From Duodenibacillus massiliensis (GTDB lineage: Bacteria > Pseudomonadota > Gammaproteobacteria > Burkholderiales > Burkholderiaceae_F): a stretch of 43,966 nucleotides of DNA. Position numbers and translations under genes: made by a program. Shown one piece after another: positions 1 through 8,818 of the stretch (positions are counted from its first letter, which is position 1; each line of letters begins with the position of its first letter). The notes below the pieces were generated by a model. The model was not told the origin of the DNA. It worked only from the letters and a program-made list of their open reading frames with translations, and did no database searches. The DNA is taken from positions 32,893-76,858 of the forward strand of contig NZ_LT635857.1 of NCBI RefSeq assembly GCF_900128485.1, written 5' to 3'.

Positions 1-291
1 CGTGACGGCTTCGACAATGCTGAGGAAGCTGAGCAATGGGTGCAGGGCTTTGTAGACCACTACAACGAGCACCACAGACACCGCGGCATCCGCATGGTAA
101 CGCCGGGGCAGCGCTATCGCGGCGAGGACGCGGAGGTGCTGCGCCGACGCAGGGAGACGATGCTGGAGGCTCGCAGACGCCATCCGGAGCGCTGGATCAC
201 CGGGAGAGTGCTGAACTGTACGCCGATCAAAGAGGTGTGGCTTAACCCCGAAAATGGGCAGTTGGAGGAAAAGCATGCCAAGGCAGCTTGA
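1..291 (+). CDS. IS3-family transposase (OrfB), C-terminal part
   Basis: The reading frame is open from the first base of the window and ends at TGA 289-291. The visible residues are the end of the DDE integrase core and the tail of an IS3-type OrfB. The HHRHRGIRMVTPGQR stretch and the final WLNPENG are typical of IS3-family C-termini (the part that follows the last catalytic Glu). The 5' part, including the DDE residues and OrfA, lies outside the window, so intactness cannot be judged. Confidence 0.85.
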   Translation, partial: RDGFDNAEEAEQWVQGFVDHYNEHHRHRGIRMVTPGQRYRGEDAEVLRRRRETMLEARRRHPERWITGRVLNCTPIKEVWLNPENGQLEEKHAKAA

Positions 292-552
292 ACAAACGCC
301 CCGCTGTTGCTGCAACAGCGCGTTCGGCGGTTTTCCGCGGGCCTCAGGCTCGGACTCCTCCTGCCTGAGGAGGCTCATTCTACCGGCCTGCCGACCTCTC
401 GCGCGAACGGTGCAACACAGCTGCATCAAAGGTTTTTCTACGGGCCAAAAAACTCTGGGTGAATCCGCCGAAGGCGGAGAGGGCAAAGCCCTCACTGAGC
501 TCAGACTACAACCTACTTTTTAAGAACAAAATCGGCGAAAGCTCACTTGACA
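1..552 (+). mobile_element. Right part of an IS3-family insertion sequence
   Basis: It comprises the transposase tail plus about 260 bp of non-coding sequence (292-552) rich in short inverted repeats, for example around 300-335 and 350-375. I place the right end near 541-552, where the sequence ends in ...ACTTGACA just before the integrase remnant that it appears to interrupt. The exact terminus and any target duplication are inferred, because the left end is outside the window. No separate gene is supported in 292-553. Confidence 0.45.
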
Positions 553-553
553 T

Positions 554-743
554 TCACCGGTCACGGTACTCAATCAGAAGCTCGGCCAAAGAAATATTGG
601 AACTTTTCTCTTCAGGGCTGAGTTCAAGCGCTGCAGCAAATTTTTTAGCTTCCGTTTTTGTGGGAAACGTTTTTTGCTTTTTACTGCTGCCGGAATACCA
701 CAGAACCCGTTATGTACCGTATTGAGTTGTTGAAACTGGGCAT
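554..743 (-). pseudogene. Tyrosine integrase remnant (N-terminal, frameshifted)
   Basis: On the minus strand an ATG at 743-741 follows an AGGAGA Shine-Dalgarno (755-750) and starts MPSFNNSIRYITG. This frame soon stops. A shifted frame then continues as WYSGSSKKQKTFPTKTEAKK, followed by FAAALELSPEE and ending in LLIEYRDR with a stop at 556-554. The KTFPTKTEAKKFA pattern is the usual arm-binding N-terminus of phage-type integrases. About 320 residues with the catalytic domain are missing, apparently cut off by the IS3-type element to the left. It lies beside tRNA-Val in the orientation expected for an island integrase, so it is probably the relic of an older tRNA-Val integration. No other gene is supported in 744-865. 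Confidence 0.6.
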
Positions 744-865
744 TAATGCTCTCCTGTACAAGGTATGACGGAGCAGCGCATCTGCCAATCCAGCGCCACT
801 ATTACCGCCACTAAAACGCCACTAACTTGTACGGATTATGCCGTTCTATGCCGATTCAGACAAAG

Positions 866-897
866 AAAAACCTCGACAAATCAATGTATGCCGAGGT
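866..897 (-). terminator. Terminator downstream of tRNA-Val
   Basis: On the minus strand, CCTCG (896-892) pairs with CGAGG (875-871) across a long loop and is followed by a run of five T (870-866). It lies 15 bp past the tRNA CCA end and would end a hupB-tRNA-Val transcript. Confidence 0.5.
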
Positions 898-911
898 ATT
901 CCGATGGCTTG

Positions 912-987
912 TGGTGGATGCTGAGAGTCTCGAACTCCCGACCTACGCCGTGTAAAGGCGCCGCTCTACCAACTGAGCTAAGCATCC
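912..987 (-). tRNA. tRNA-Val (anticodon TAC)
   Basis: A 76-nt cloverleaf with an encoded CCA at 914-912. The acceptor stem GGATGCT pairs fully with AGCATCC. The D arm starts TAGCTCAGTTGG, the anticodon loop contains TAC, and the T loop is TTCGAGA. It lies 46 bp downstream of hupB on the same strand, the arrangement found in many Burkholderiales. A relic integrase sits on its 3' side. Confidence 0.95.
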
Positions 988-1033
988 CTGCCGCGCTCAG
1001 ACAAATCTGAGTGCGGTTAAGCAGTGAAGCTTG

Positions 1034-1306
1034 TTAGTTTACAGCATCCTTGAGGCTCTTGCCAGGACGGAACTTCGGGGCCTTGGAAGCGGCGATCTTG
1101 ATCGTGGCGCCGGTCTGAGGATTACGGCCGGTGCGGGCAGCACGCTTGGAGATCGTGAAGGTACCGAAACCGACGAGGGTGACGTCCTTGCCCTTCTTAA
1201 GGGAGGTGGTCACCGCTTCAACGAAAGCGTCGACAGCTTCAGCAGCCTTGGCCTTGGAAAGATCCGCCTGGGTGGCGATAAATTCAACGAGTTCAGTCTT
1301 GTTCAT
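1034..1306 (-). CDS. hupB: DNA-binding protein HU-beta
   Basis: 90 residues, the usual length for HU. It begins [21 protein letters not shown] (helical dimer body) and contains GFGTF and the flexible arm segment RTGRNPQTG, whose proline intercalates into DNA, then [12 protein letters not shown]. It is a nucleoid protein that bends DNA. AAGGAAG lies a few bases upstream of the ATG. It follows lon in the conserved clpX-lon-hupB order, but a tnpB relic now separates the two, so it probably depends on its own promoter at about 1393-1423. Confidence 0.97.
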   Translation of the reverse strand: MNKTELVEFIATQADLSKAKAAEAVDAFVEAVTTSLKKGKDVTLVGFGTFTISKRAARTGRNPQTGATIKIAASKAPKFRPGKSLKDAVN

Positions 1307-1392
1307 TTCAGACTTCCTTGGTTATGCCTGTGTCGTTTGCTATGTACCGGCACAGACGGGTTAACTGATGCATTGCCTTATGCATGCGGGGC

Positions 1393-1423
1393 ATTTTACA
1401 ACACGCAAAATCAATAAAGTCAA
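1393..1423 (-). promoter_or_regulatory. Candidate sigma-70 promoter of hupB
   Basis: Minus-strand TTGACT (1423-1418) and TAAAAT (1398-1393) are separated by 19 bp, slightly longer than ideal. The site lies about 90 bp upstream of the hupB start. No other gene is supported in 1307-1621. Confidence 0.4.
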
Positions 1424-1621
1424 GCCCTGCAGGGTTTTGAAGCGATTTCGTGCTGATTTAGTCACGATTGTGTCAATTCTTTGACAGAACGCAGGCGCAG
1501 ATAAGGTTTTTGCCGGAAATCCGTGGCTTTTTGGGCATTTCTGAGGCCGGAGAAATCTGAGAAATGAGCCGCCCGCCGGTGCGTTTTGCGGCCTCACACA
1601 AATTTCTGCGAAAAGAGGCAC

Positions 1622-2262
1622 TCACAGAATTTCCCGCAGGAAGCCCGGGGCTTGAGCCCCGGGAGGAATGCGGGCTTTCGAAATTTTTTAATCTTGGAGC
1701 AAACGCAGCCAAACCATGCACATAGTTTTCGCTTAAGGTATATTCAGCCGCTATGAAATCGCGCACACCGTCCTTTGTCATCGAGCTGGGCCTGAAAATC
1801 GGAGAGGATCAGGAAAGTGCGCTGGAGACCTGCTTCTCCGATGCACGCCAGCTCTTCAATGCTGTTCTCGGAACGGCAAAGAAACGCGTGCGCGCCATGA
1901 AAAGCACTGAAGCATGAAAGCTCACGGCCGCGATGCCCAAGGGCAAAGACCGCAACAAGTGGTTTAAGGAAATTCAGAAGTCCGCCCGCCTTTCCGAGTA
2001 TGCCCTGCATGATGTCGTGAAAGAGCACCGTGCCAAGGGCGGCTTTACAAAGCGCATCGGCATCAACGAAGCGCAGAAAATTGCCACACGTGTCTGGCAG
2101 GGCATTGAGCGCCGGCTGCTTCATCAGGGAGGTCAGCCGCGGTTTAAGAGTGCTAAACGGGGCATGCACAGCGTTGAGGGAAAATCAAACAAAACAGGGT
2201 TGCGTTGGAAGGCTAAGACGTGGACGCTCGAGGTTCTGGATCTGGTGATAAAGGCTGAAGCC
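1622..2262 (+). mobile_element. Truncated TnpB-only (IS1341-type) element, left portion
   Basis: From TCACAG at 1622 the sequence runs nearly identical to the complete copy at 27121-28853 (opposite strand). It includes the subterminal hairpin around 1634-1675 and the start of tnpB. Similarity stops near 2262 inside tnpB, so the 3' two thirds and the right end are missing. In the left-end hairpin a short stretch of the 5' arm reads GGAAG where the other copy has TTCCT, so the long perfect stem of that copy is interrupted here. Confidence 0.8.
1753..2262 (+). pseudogene. tnpB: tnpB remnant (nonsense codon and 3' truncation)
   Basis: It begins MKSRTPSFVIELGLKIGEDQ, matching the intact tnpB at 28722-27121 almost residue for residue. 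Codon 55 is TGA (1915-1917) where the intact copy has TGG (Trp). The frame then continues to AEAP near 2262 and ends in unrelated sequence with a stop at about 2290. The RuvC catalytic residues are absent, so no active nuclease can be made. It separates lon from hupB. Confidence 0.9.
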
Positions 2263-2304
2263 CCCAACGGCGATGACGCCGTTCAGTTCTGACGCCAGAG
2301 TAAA

Positions 2305-2340
2305 GAAAAGGGCTGAAGCCCGATAAAAAGCTTCAGCCCG
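2305..2340 (-). terminator. Intrinsic terminator of lon
   Basis: On the minus strand, GGGCTGAAG (2339-2331) pairs with CTTCAGCCC (2318-2310) across a short loop, followed by TTTTC. It lies just past the lon stop codon. Confidence 0.8.
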
Positions 2341-2362
2341 TTCGTGTCAGAGCATAAAAGGC

Positions 2363-4816
2363 TTAATGTGCCGTTGCCTGAGTGCCCGACACGGCGTTGC
2401 TGCCCGCGGCAGGAATCGGCGCCGCAGTCGCCGCTTTTTCAGCCGAATCGGTCTTTAAGGGCTCGGGCTTACGCACAAGCGCCTCTTCGAGAACCTGATC
2501 AATCCAGCGCACAGGCACGATTTCCATGCCGGTCTTGACGTTATCCGGAATCTCGGCAAGGTCCTTGACGTTGGTTTCAGGAATCAGCACCTTCTTGATA
2601 CCGCCGCGTAAAGCCGCGAGGAGTTTTTCCTTTAAGCCGCCGATCTCAAGGATTTCACCCCTGAGGGTGATTTCCCCGGTCATTGCAACGTCCGGACGCA
2701 CCGGAATGTTGGTCATCGCGGAAACGATTGCCGTGCAGATTGCGGCACCCGCGCTGGGCCCGTCCTTGGGCGTAGCGCCCTCAGGGAAGTGAATATGCCA
2801 GTCGGTGTTGGCAAAAGCGGAATTTTCAATACCGAGCTTGGCGGCACGCGCACGAACAACGCTGCGCGCGGCTTCCACGCTTTCCTTCATCACGTCGCCC
2901 AAAGAGCCCGTGCGCTGCACAACGCCCTTACCCGGGAAGACCACGGCTTCCACGGTAAGGATGTCGCCGCCCACTTCGGTCCAGGCCAGCCCATTGACCT
3001 GCCCCACCTGGGGTTCTTTCTGCGCTACGCCGTAGGTGTACTTCCTGACACCCAAAAAGTCGCTCAGGTTCTTCGCGTCCACCGTGATTTCACTGGTGTT
3101 CTTGTCACCTTTTTCGGCATTCATGTGCACGACCTTACGGAAGATCTTGCCGATGCTGCGCTCGAGCCCGCGCACGCCCGCCTCACGGGTGTAGTAGCGG
3201 ATGATGTCGCGGATCGCGTCGGCCTTCACCGTCACTTCGTGGGGCTTGACGCCGTTCATCTTCATCTGCTTAGGAACGAGATGTTCTTCGGCGATGTGCA
3301 TCTTCTCGTCTTCGGTGTAACCGGAGAGATTGATCACTTCCATACGGTCAAGAAGCGCCGGCGGAATGTCGTAGCTGTTGCTGGTGGCCACAAACATGAC
3401 GTCCGACAAATCAAAGTCCAGATCGAGGTAGTGATCCTGGAAGGTGCGGTTTTGTTCCGGATCGAGCACTTCAAGCAACGCCGCCGCAGGGTCACCGCGG
3501 TAGTCGCGCCCGAGCTTGTCGATTTCATCCAGCAGGAACAATGGATTCCTCACCCCCGCCTTTGTGATCGACTGAATCACTTTACCCGGCATGGACCCGA
3601 TGTAGGTGCGGCGGTGACCGCGGATTTCGCTTTCATCGTGCACGCCGCCTAAGGCCATGCGAACAAACTTGCGTCCCGTGGCGCGGGCAATGGATTCCCC
3701 GAGGCTGGTCTTACCGACGCCGGGACCGCCCACCAGGCACAGAATCGGGCTTTTCACCTTATCGACGCGCTTTTGCACGGCAAGGTACTCGAGAATGCGT
3801 TCCTTCACCTTCTCAAGCCCCCAGTGATCGGCGTCCAGGATCTTTGCGGCCTTCTTAAGGTCCGTGCTCACGCGGCTCTTTTTCTTCCAGGGAAGCTCCA
3901 CGAGCGTATCGAGGTAGCCGCGGATGACGGTCGCTTCAGCGCTCATGGGCTGCATCATCCGGAGCTTACGCAGTTCAGCCTGCGCCTTTTCCTGAGCCTC
4001 CTTGGGCATGCCGCATTCGGCAATCTTCTTTTTGTAATTGGCGATATCGTCGCCGTCAGCCGCTTCCTCGCCTCCGAGCTCCTTTTGAATCGCCTTCATC
4101 TGCTCGTTGAGGTAGTAGTTGCGCTGGCTCTTGTCCATCTGCTGCTTCACGCGACCGTGAATGCGCTTTTCAACGGCAAGGATGTCCACTTCCCCGGCAA
4201 TGAGCCCCAAAAGATTATTGAGGCGCTTTCGCACGGAAAGCTCTTCAAGCTGCTTTTGCTTGTTTTCAAGGGAAACCGGCAATTGCGCCGCAACGGCGTC
4301 GGCGAGGCTCTCGGCGTCTTTGAGGGCCTTCACGCCCGCGATCACCTCGTCGGTGATCTTTTTGCTTTCCTTGGCGTAACTCACAAACTGCGTTTCCACC
4401 GCACGCCGCAGGGCTGCGGTTTCCGTCCCTTCAATGTCGGTGGAGTCTAGGCGCGTCGCCTTACAGGTCATCTCAGGCGACTTATCGTCGATGTCGCTGA
4501 GTTGCACGCGCCCGTGCGCTTCCACAAGCACCTTTAAGGTGCCGTCGGGAAGGCGCAGCATCTGCATGAGTGTGGCAAGGGTCCCCACGTCATAGACGTC
4601 CGAAGCCTTCGGATCATCCATCTTGGGATCGCGCTGCGTGACAAGCACAATGCGCTTGTCACCTTTCATCGCATTCTGCACCGCACGCACCGTCTTGGGG
4701 CGCGCAATAAACAGGGGCAGCATCATGCGCGGAAAAATCACAAGGTCACGGATCGGAAGGACCGGCGCGACAACCACGCCCGGGACTTCACCCGCATTGT
4801 TCTCTTTTTCTGTCAT
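2363..4816 (-). CDS. lon: ATP-dependent protease Lon (LonA)
   Basis: 817 residues, full length for LonA. The N-terminal substrate-binding LAN domain starts near PVLPIRDLVIFPRMMLPLF (residues ~18-36). A coiled helical region and the AAA+ module follow, with Walker A GGPGVGKTS and Walker B FLLDEIDK. The C-terminal protease domain carries the Ser-Lys dyad: PKDGPSAGA for the Ser and GGIKKVLIP for the Lys. It degrades misfolded and short-lived cytosolic proteins. It is the third protease gene of the tig-clpP-clpX-lon block, with a heat-shock-type promoter in the 209-bp gap after clpX. The Shine-Dalgarno is weak. The last ~25 residues are a low-complexity Ala-rich tail. Confidence 0.98.
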   Translation of the reverse strand: MTEKENNAGEVPGVVVAPVLPIRDLVIFPRMMLPLFIARPKTVRAVQNAMKGDKRIVLVTQRDPKMDDPKASDVYDVGTLATLMQMLRLPDGTLKVLVEAHGRVQLSDIDDKSPEMTCKATRLDSTDIEGTETAALRRAVETQFVSYAKESKKITDEVIAGVKALKDAESLADAVAAQLPVSLENKQKQLEELSVRKRLNNLLGLIAGEVDILAVEKRIHGRVKQQMDKSQRNYYLNEQMKAIQKELGGEEAADGDDIANYKKKIAECGMPKEAQEKAQAELRKLRMMQPMSAEATVIRGYLDTLVELPWKKKSRVSTDLKKAAKILDADHWGLEKVKERILEYLAVQKRVDKVKSPILCLVGGPGVGKTSLGESIARATGRKFVRMALGGVHDESEIRGHRRTYIGSMPGKVIQSITKAGVRNPLFLLDEIDKLGRDYRGDPAAALLEVLDPEQNRTFQDHYLDLDFDLSDVMFVATSNSYDIPPALLDRMEVINLSGYTEDEKMHIAEEHLVPKQMKMNGVKPHEVTVKADAIRDIIRYYTREAGVRGLERSIGKIFRKVVHMNAEKGDKNTSEITVDAKNLSDFLGVRKYTYGVAQKEPQVGQVNGLAWTEVGGDILTVEAVVFPGKGVVQRTGSLGDVMKESVEAARSVVRARAAKLGIENSAFANTDWHIHFPEGATPKDGPSAGAAICTAIVSAMTNIPVRPDVAMTGEITLRGEILEIGGLKEKLLAALRGGIKKVLIPETNVKDLAEIPDNVKTGMEIVPVRWIDQVLEEALVRKPEPLKTDSAEKAATAAPIPAAGSNAVSGTQATAH

Positions 4817-4864
4817 GTAATTAATCTCAAAAAACTGAGCGTCTAAAGTTTCAGTAATGGGCTA

Positions 4865-4892
4865 TGTTGGGGCTCAAAGCCCCGATTTCAAG
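4865..4892 (-). promoter_or_regulatory. Sigma-32-like heat-shock promoter of lon
   Basis: Minus-strand CTTGAAA (4892-4886) is followed after exactly 13 bp by CCCCAACA (4872-4865). This closely matches the RpoH consensus CTTGAAA-N11-15-CCCCATNT. It lies about 50 bp upstream of the lon ATG, as expected for a heat-shock protease gene. Confidence 0.7.
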
Positions 4893-4980
4893 GGGGAAAA
4901 AACTTCCCCGCCGATACCTATGGACTATAAAAGGGAAACGGGCTTAAACCTTGCCCGAATACGGCAAAAATGGGGCACAT

Positions 4981-5009
4981 TGTGCCGGGACGGAGGCCGT
5001 CCCGACACA
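4981..5009 (-). terminator. Hairpin between clpX and lon
   Basis: A GC-rich hairpin (CGGGACGG paired with CCGTCCCG, 3-nt loop, extended by TGT/ACA) lies about 20 bp after the clpX stop. On the minus strand it is not directly followed by a T run (ATTTTTG comes several bases later), so it could be a weak or attenuating terminator, or only a stabilising 3' hairpin. Confidence 0.4.
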
Positions 5010-5025
5010 AGTTAAAAAAAACGGA

Positions 5026-6372
5026 TCAGGACGCCTGAGATGCTTCAGGCTTTACCGGGTCCTTGCGGGGACAGGCAATCATGTCAACGGGCGCGCCCGT
5101 CTCAATCGTGGCTTTATCAAGCACCACGCGGCCGATTTCGGGCTTGGCGGGCACTTCAAACATCGCGTCCAGCAGTGCCGCTTCCACGATGCTTCTTAAG
5201 CCGCGGGCACCGGTCTTGCGTTCCATCGCCTTATGCGCAATGGCTTTGAGAGCGTCGGCGGTGACCTCAAGCTCCACCCCTTCCATCGCAAAGAGCTCCT
5301 TAAACTGCTTGATTAAGGCGTTCCTGGGCTCGGTGAGAATCGAGACAAAGCCTTCTTCGGTAAGTTCCTGCAGCACGGCAATCACGGGCAATCGCCCCAC
5401 GAGTTCCGGAATCAGGCCGTACTTCACAAGGTCGGAGGGCTCGACGTCCTGCAAAAGTTCCGAGAGCGACGCCTCTTTCTCGCTTTTTACCTGCGCGGAA
5501 AAGCCGATGCCGGATTTCACCGACCGGCGCCGCACGATCTTTTCCAGGCCGTCAAAGGCGCCGCCGCAGATAAAGAGAATGTTGCTTGTATCCACCGCAA
5601 TCATCTGACCGCGGGGGTTCTTGCGGCCGCCCGAGGCGGGGACGTTGCAGAGCGTGCCTTCCACAAGCTTTAACAGCGCCTGCTGCACGCCCTCGCCCGA
5701 AACGTCACGCGTAATCGAGGGGTTTTCGCTCTTGCGGGCAATCTTGTCGATTTCATCGAGGTAAACGATGCCGCGCTGGGCACGCTCGACGTTGCCGTCG
5801 GCGGCCTGCAAAAGCTTATGGATGATGTTTTCGACGTCTTCGCCGACGTAGCCGGCTTCGGTAAGGGTCGTCGCGTCCGCAATCGCGAAAGGCACGTTAA
5901 GCCCTCGGGCAAGCGTCTGCGCCAGAAGTGTCTTTCCCGACCCCGTCGGGCCCACGAGCAGCACGTTTGACTTGGAAAGCTCGACGCCGTCGTCGTTGGC
6001 GTGCCTCAGGCGCTTGTAGTGGTTGTAAACAGCGACCGACAACACGCGCTTGGCCTTTTCCTGACCGATCACGTAGTTATTGAGGTGCGCGTAGAGTTCC
6101 TGCGGCGTCGGAAGCTTCCCCTCAAGTTCGGGTGCCGCCGGTTCCTGCGCGGTCTTCGTCTCGCCCGCCGCAGCGGCTTCTGAACCCGTTGCCGCCGTTG
6201 CATCAGCCGGACTCTTCGCAGGGGCTTCGATGCCCATCGCCTTCATGAGGCCCTTCACACAGCGGTCGCAGATCAAAATCCCTTGGCCGGTGTCGACGAG
6301 CACCTCGGTGTCGTTTTTATGCCGCCCGCAGATCGAGCAGCGCAGATCGTCGGTTTTCTTCTTGTCAAACAT
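5026..6372 (-). CDS. clpX: ATP-dependent Clp protease ATP-binding subunit ClpX
   Basis: 448 residues. The N-terminal C4 zinc-binding domain shows [10 protein letters not shown] and CDRCVKG (residues ~16-39). After an Ala-rich linker comes the AAA+ domain with Walker A GPTGSGKT, pore loop GYVGEDVE and Walker [11 protein letters not shown], then sensor regions and the C-terminal small domain. It unfolds tagged proteins and feeds them to ClpP. It lies 20 bp downstream of clpP and is surely co-transcribed. The C-terminal tail (after about residue 430) is variable in the family. Confidence 0.98.
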   Translation of the reverse strand: MFDKKKTDDLRCSICGRHKNDTEVLVDTGQGILICDRCVKGLMKAMGIEAPAKSPADATAATGSEAAAAGETKTAQEPAAPELEGKLPTPQELYAHLNNYVIGQEKAKRVLSVAVYNHYKRLRHANDDGVELSKSNVLLVGPTGSGKTLLAQTLARGLNVPFAIADATTLTEAGYVGEDVENIIHKLLQAADGNVERAQRGIVYLDEIDKIARKSENPSITRDVSGEGVQQALLKLVEGTLCNVPASGGRKNPRGQMIAVDTSNILFICGGAFDGLEKIVRRRSVKSGIGFSAQVKSEKEASLSELLQDVEPSDLVKYGLIPELVGRLPVIAVLQELTEEGFVSILTEPRNALIKQFKELFAMEGVELEVTADALKAIAHKAMERKTGARGLRSIVEAALLDAMFEVPAKPEIGRVVLDKATIETGAPVDMIACPRKDPVKPEASQAS

Positions 6373-6392
6373 TGAACAGTCTGTCCCGGAAA

Positions 6393-6992
6393 TTATTCAG
6401 TACGGTGCGTGAGAATCTTATCAATCAGACCGTATTTGAGCGCCTCTTCGGGGCTCATGTAGTTGTCGCGGTCCGTGTCGCGCGTCACTTCTTCAATCGT
6501 GCGGCCCGTGCGCTCGGAAAGTACGCCGTTTAAAAGGCCCTTTAACGACTGTATTTCCTGCGCCTGAATCTGAATGTCGCTTGCCATGCCGCGGCTGCCG
6601 CCGCTCGGCTGGTGAATCATGATGCGCGAGTTGGGCAGCGAATAGCGCTTGCCCTTGGCGCCTGCGGCCAAAAGAAACGCCCCCATCGAGGCAGCCATAC
6701 CCACGCAGATCGTCTGCACGTCGGGTTTAATAAACTGCATCGTGTCAAAAATACCGAGCCCCGCGTAGACGCTGCCGCCGGGGCTGTTGATGTAAAGGGA
6801 AATGTCCTTATCGGGGTTTTCGCTCTCAAGAAAGAGAAGCTGGGCAATGACGAGGTTTGCGCTCTCGTCGTTAACCTCCCCCGACAGAAACACGATGCGG
6901 TCGCGCAAAAGGCGCGAATAAATATCAAAGCTGCGCTCGCCGCGGCCGCTCTGCTCGATCACCATCGGAATCAGCATGTTCTGTGCATTCAT
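6393..6992 (-). CDS. clpP: ATP-dependent Clp protease proteolytic subunit ClpP
   Basis: 199 residues, a typical ClpP length. The nucleophile Ser lies in [11 protein letters not shown], the His in MIHQPSGG, and the Asp in the DTDRDNYMS region. [11 protein letters not shown] forms the oxyanion region. It is the tetradecameric serine protease of the ClpXP complex. The ATG at 6992 has a weak Shine-Dalgarno. The 218-bp gap to tig (6993-7210) contains small hairpins but no clear heat-shock promoter. Confidence 0.98.
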   Translation of the reverse strand: MNAQNMLIPMVIEQSGRGERSFDIYSRLLRDRIVFLSGEVNDESANLVIAQLLFLESENPDKDISLYINSPGGSVYAGLGIFDTMQFIKPDVQTICVGMAASMGAFLLAAGAKGKRYSLPNSRIMIHQPSGGSRGMASDIQIQAQEIQSLKGLLNGVLSERTGRTIEEVTRDTDRDNYMSPEEALKYGLIDKILTHRTE

Positions 6993-7163
6993 TATTTTTT
7001 GTGTCTATTTCAAAGGATTACGAACCAGACCGTCCGTTACGTCCGCGCTTGCCGGAAAAAAGCGAAAAAGCGGATAACGAAGCAGTCACCGAGAGCATTC
7101 ATTGTCCGCCTTTTTGGCGGCGGTATGCGACAGTTTATGCCGCGCACCGTCACCTCTGACTTG

Positions 7164-7199
7164 TGCCGCAGCAGCCCCCGAAAGAGGCTTTCTGCGGCA
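7164..7199 (-). terminator. Hairpin after trigger factor
   Basis: TGCCGCAG (7164-7171) is the inverted repeat of CTGCGGCA (7192-7199), with a second nested pairing inside. On the minus strand it begins 12 bases after the tig stop but lacks a following T tract. It may partly separate tig from clpP or protect the tig mRNA end. Confidence 0.4.
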
Positions 7200-7210
7200 G
7201 GGGCTGAGCC

Positions 7211-8563
7211 TTAAAGGCTGCCCGGGTTCTTCATCAGATCGTCAAAGCCGAGCTTTTCGTCGGTGGTCTTGGCCTTACCGAGAACGAAGTCCACAACGCG
7301 TTCTTCGAGGGCAAGGTTGTGGTAGTTCTGCGCGGTCTGCGGGTTGGAGAGGATGTACTTCTCCATCTCAGCCGGTTCTTCGTAGGCTTCGGCCACGTTC
7401 TTGACGATGCGCTTCACATCATCTTCGGAAGCCGTGATCTTGTTTTCGTCGATGAGCTTACCGACAAACATCGACAGCGCAACGCGCTTGGCGGCCTGTT
7501 CGGTGAAAAGCGATGCCGGCAGCTGACGGTTGCGGTCTTTCTTGCTGAGCATGCCGCGGGCCATGAAGTCGTTCATCATGGCCTGAGCCATGCGTTCGCT
7601 TTCTTCCTGAATCATCGCAGAGGGCACACGGAACGTGCAGAGTTCCTGCAGCTTATTCATCACTTCGCCACGGGTGCGGTTGCTCACACGGACCTTGACT
7701 TCGCGTTCAAGGTTCTTGCGAACCTCGGCCTTCATGGCGTCAACGCCGTCCATGCCGAGTTTCTTTGCAAATTCATCGTCAATGGCGGGGATGTTGGCCT
7801 TTTCAACGGCAACGCATTCAACGTCAAAGGTGACTTCTTTGCCCGCGAGGTCCTTGGCCTGATAGTTCGCCGGGAACGTAAGGTTGAAGCTCTTCTTGTC
7901 GCCCGCCTTCATGCCTTCGACGGCCTGATCAAATTCAGGCAGCATCATGCCTGCGCCCACGATGAACTTGTAGTTGTCGGCGGAGCCCCCTTCAAAAGCC
8001 ACACCGTCCTTCATGCCCTTGAAGTTCACCGTCACGCGGTCGTCCTTCTGAGCGGCGCGGCCCTCTTCGGTCGTGTAGGTGGCACGCTGCTTGGCCATGA
8101 TGTCGAGGGTTTTGGCAACTTCGGCGTCCGTGACGTCGCAGCTGTAGCGCTTCAGTTCGAGGCCGGAAAGGTCCGGGAGATCAAATTCGGGATAAACCTC
8201 GACCTTGGCGGTAAAGACGAGTTCGGCGTCACCGGGTTTGCTGCCTTCAGCCGGCGCAATTTCCGGGAAGCCGGCGATACGCAGACCGCTTTCTTCCGCG
8301 GCCTTGCGGTAGGCGGCGTCAAGAAGGTTGTTCATCACGCGCATACGGGCTTCGTAGCCGTACATTTCCGCAACCTTGGCGGCGGGCACGTGACCGGGAC
8401 GGAAACCGGGGAGCTTCGCCTTTTTGCCGAGGCGCTTCAGTTCAGCGGCCACACCGGCTTCGAGTTCGGCGTTGTTCACCTTGAGGGTGAGCGAGCGTTC
8501 CAGGGGATTAACCTCAGGCTTTGCGGCTTCTTCGGTCTTCACGTCTTTTGCGTTTTCAGTCAT
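7211..8563 (-). CDS. tig: Trigger factor (ribosome-associated chaperone and peptidyl-prolyl isomerase)
   Basis: 450 residues from the ATG at 8563 (MTENAKDVKTEE). An upstream in-frame GTG at 8596 would add 11 residues but has a worse context. The N-terminal ribosome-binding domain has the signature region LPGFRPGHVPAAKV (family GFRxGKxP). The middle FKBP-type PPIase domain shows VTVNFKGMKDGVAFEGG. The C-terminal domain is helical. It binds nascent chains at the ribosome exit. It heads the tig-clpP-clpX-lon block. A TATAAT-like -10 lies at 8666-8661. Confidence 0.97.
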   Translation of the reverse strand: MTENAKDVKTEEAAKPEVNPLERSLTLKVNNAELEAGVAAELKRLGKKAKLPGFRPGHVPAAKVAEMYGYEARMRVMNNLLDAAYRKAAEESGLRIAGFPEIAPAEGSKPGDAELVFTAKVEVYPEFDLPDLSGLELKRYSCDVTDAEVAKTLDIMAKQRATYTTEEGRAAQKDDRVTVNFKGMKDGVAFEGGSADNYKFIVGAGMMLPEFDQAVEGMKAGDKKSFNLTFPANYQAKDLAGKEVTFDVECVAVEKANIPAIDDEFAKKLGMDGVDAMKAEVRKNLEREVKVRVSNRTRGEVMNKLQELCTFRVPSAMIQEESERMAQAMMNDFMARGMLSKKDRNRQLPASLFTEQAAKRVALSMFVGKLIDENKITASEDDVKRIVKNVAEAYEEPAEMEKYILSNPQTAQNYHNLALEERVVDFVLGKAKTTDEKLGFDDLMKNPGSL

Positions 8564-8660
8564 TTTTTTGTCTATTCCGTTTTTATGCCGGAACACAAGG
8601 GTGCGGCCGGCAACAGGTAGAGCACGCCTTGCGGCGCACTCTGTTAATCAAACAGGGCGC

Positions 8661-8666
8661 ATTATA
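8661..8666 (-). promoter_or_regulatory. Likely -10 box of the tig promoter
   Basis: TATAAT on the minus strand, about 98 bp upstream of the tig ATG. I see no good -35 match at 16-18 bp. The rest of 8597-8818, between the divergent tig and fic genes, shows no further gene. Confidence 0.35.
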
Positions 8667-8818
8667 TCGGCGGTGCGCAAAACTCCGCGTTTTCACGTGT
8701 TATACCGTGAAATCAAAGTGTTAATGCGTGTTACGGACAGTCAATTCTGCTAATATCCGCTAAATACTGACCAAGAGTTATTTTTCTATCTGCGAGTATC
8801 TGCGAGGATTTTTAAGCC

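Noticed and set aside
2789-3652. Long open frame on the plus strand opposite lon
   Set aside because: It is an antisense shadow of a full-length, motif-complete lon gene. Its translation is His/Val/Leu-rich and resembles no protein.
7319-8620. 433-codon plus-strand frame opposite tig
   Set aside because: It is the complementary frame of the GC-rich tig gene, with no ribosome-binding site and no family resemblance.
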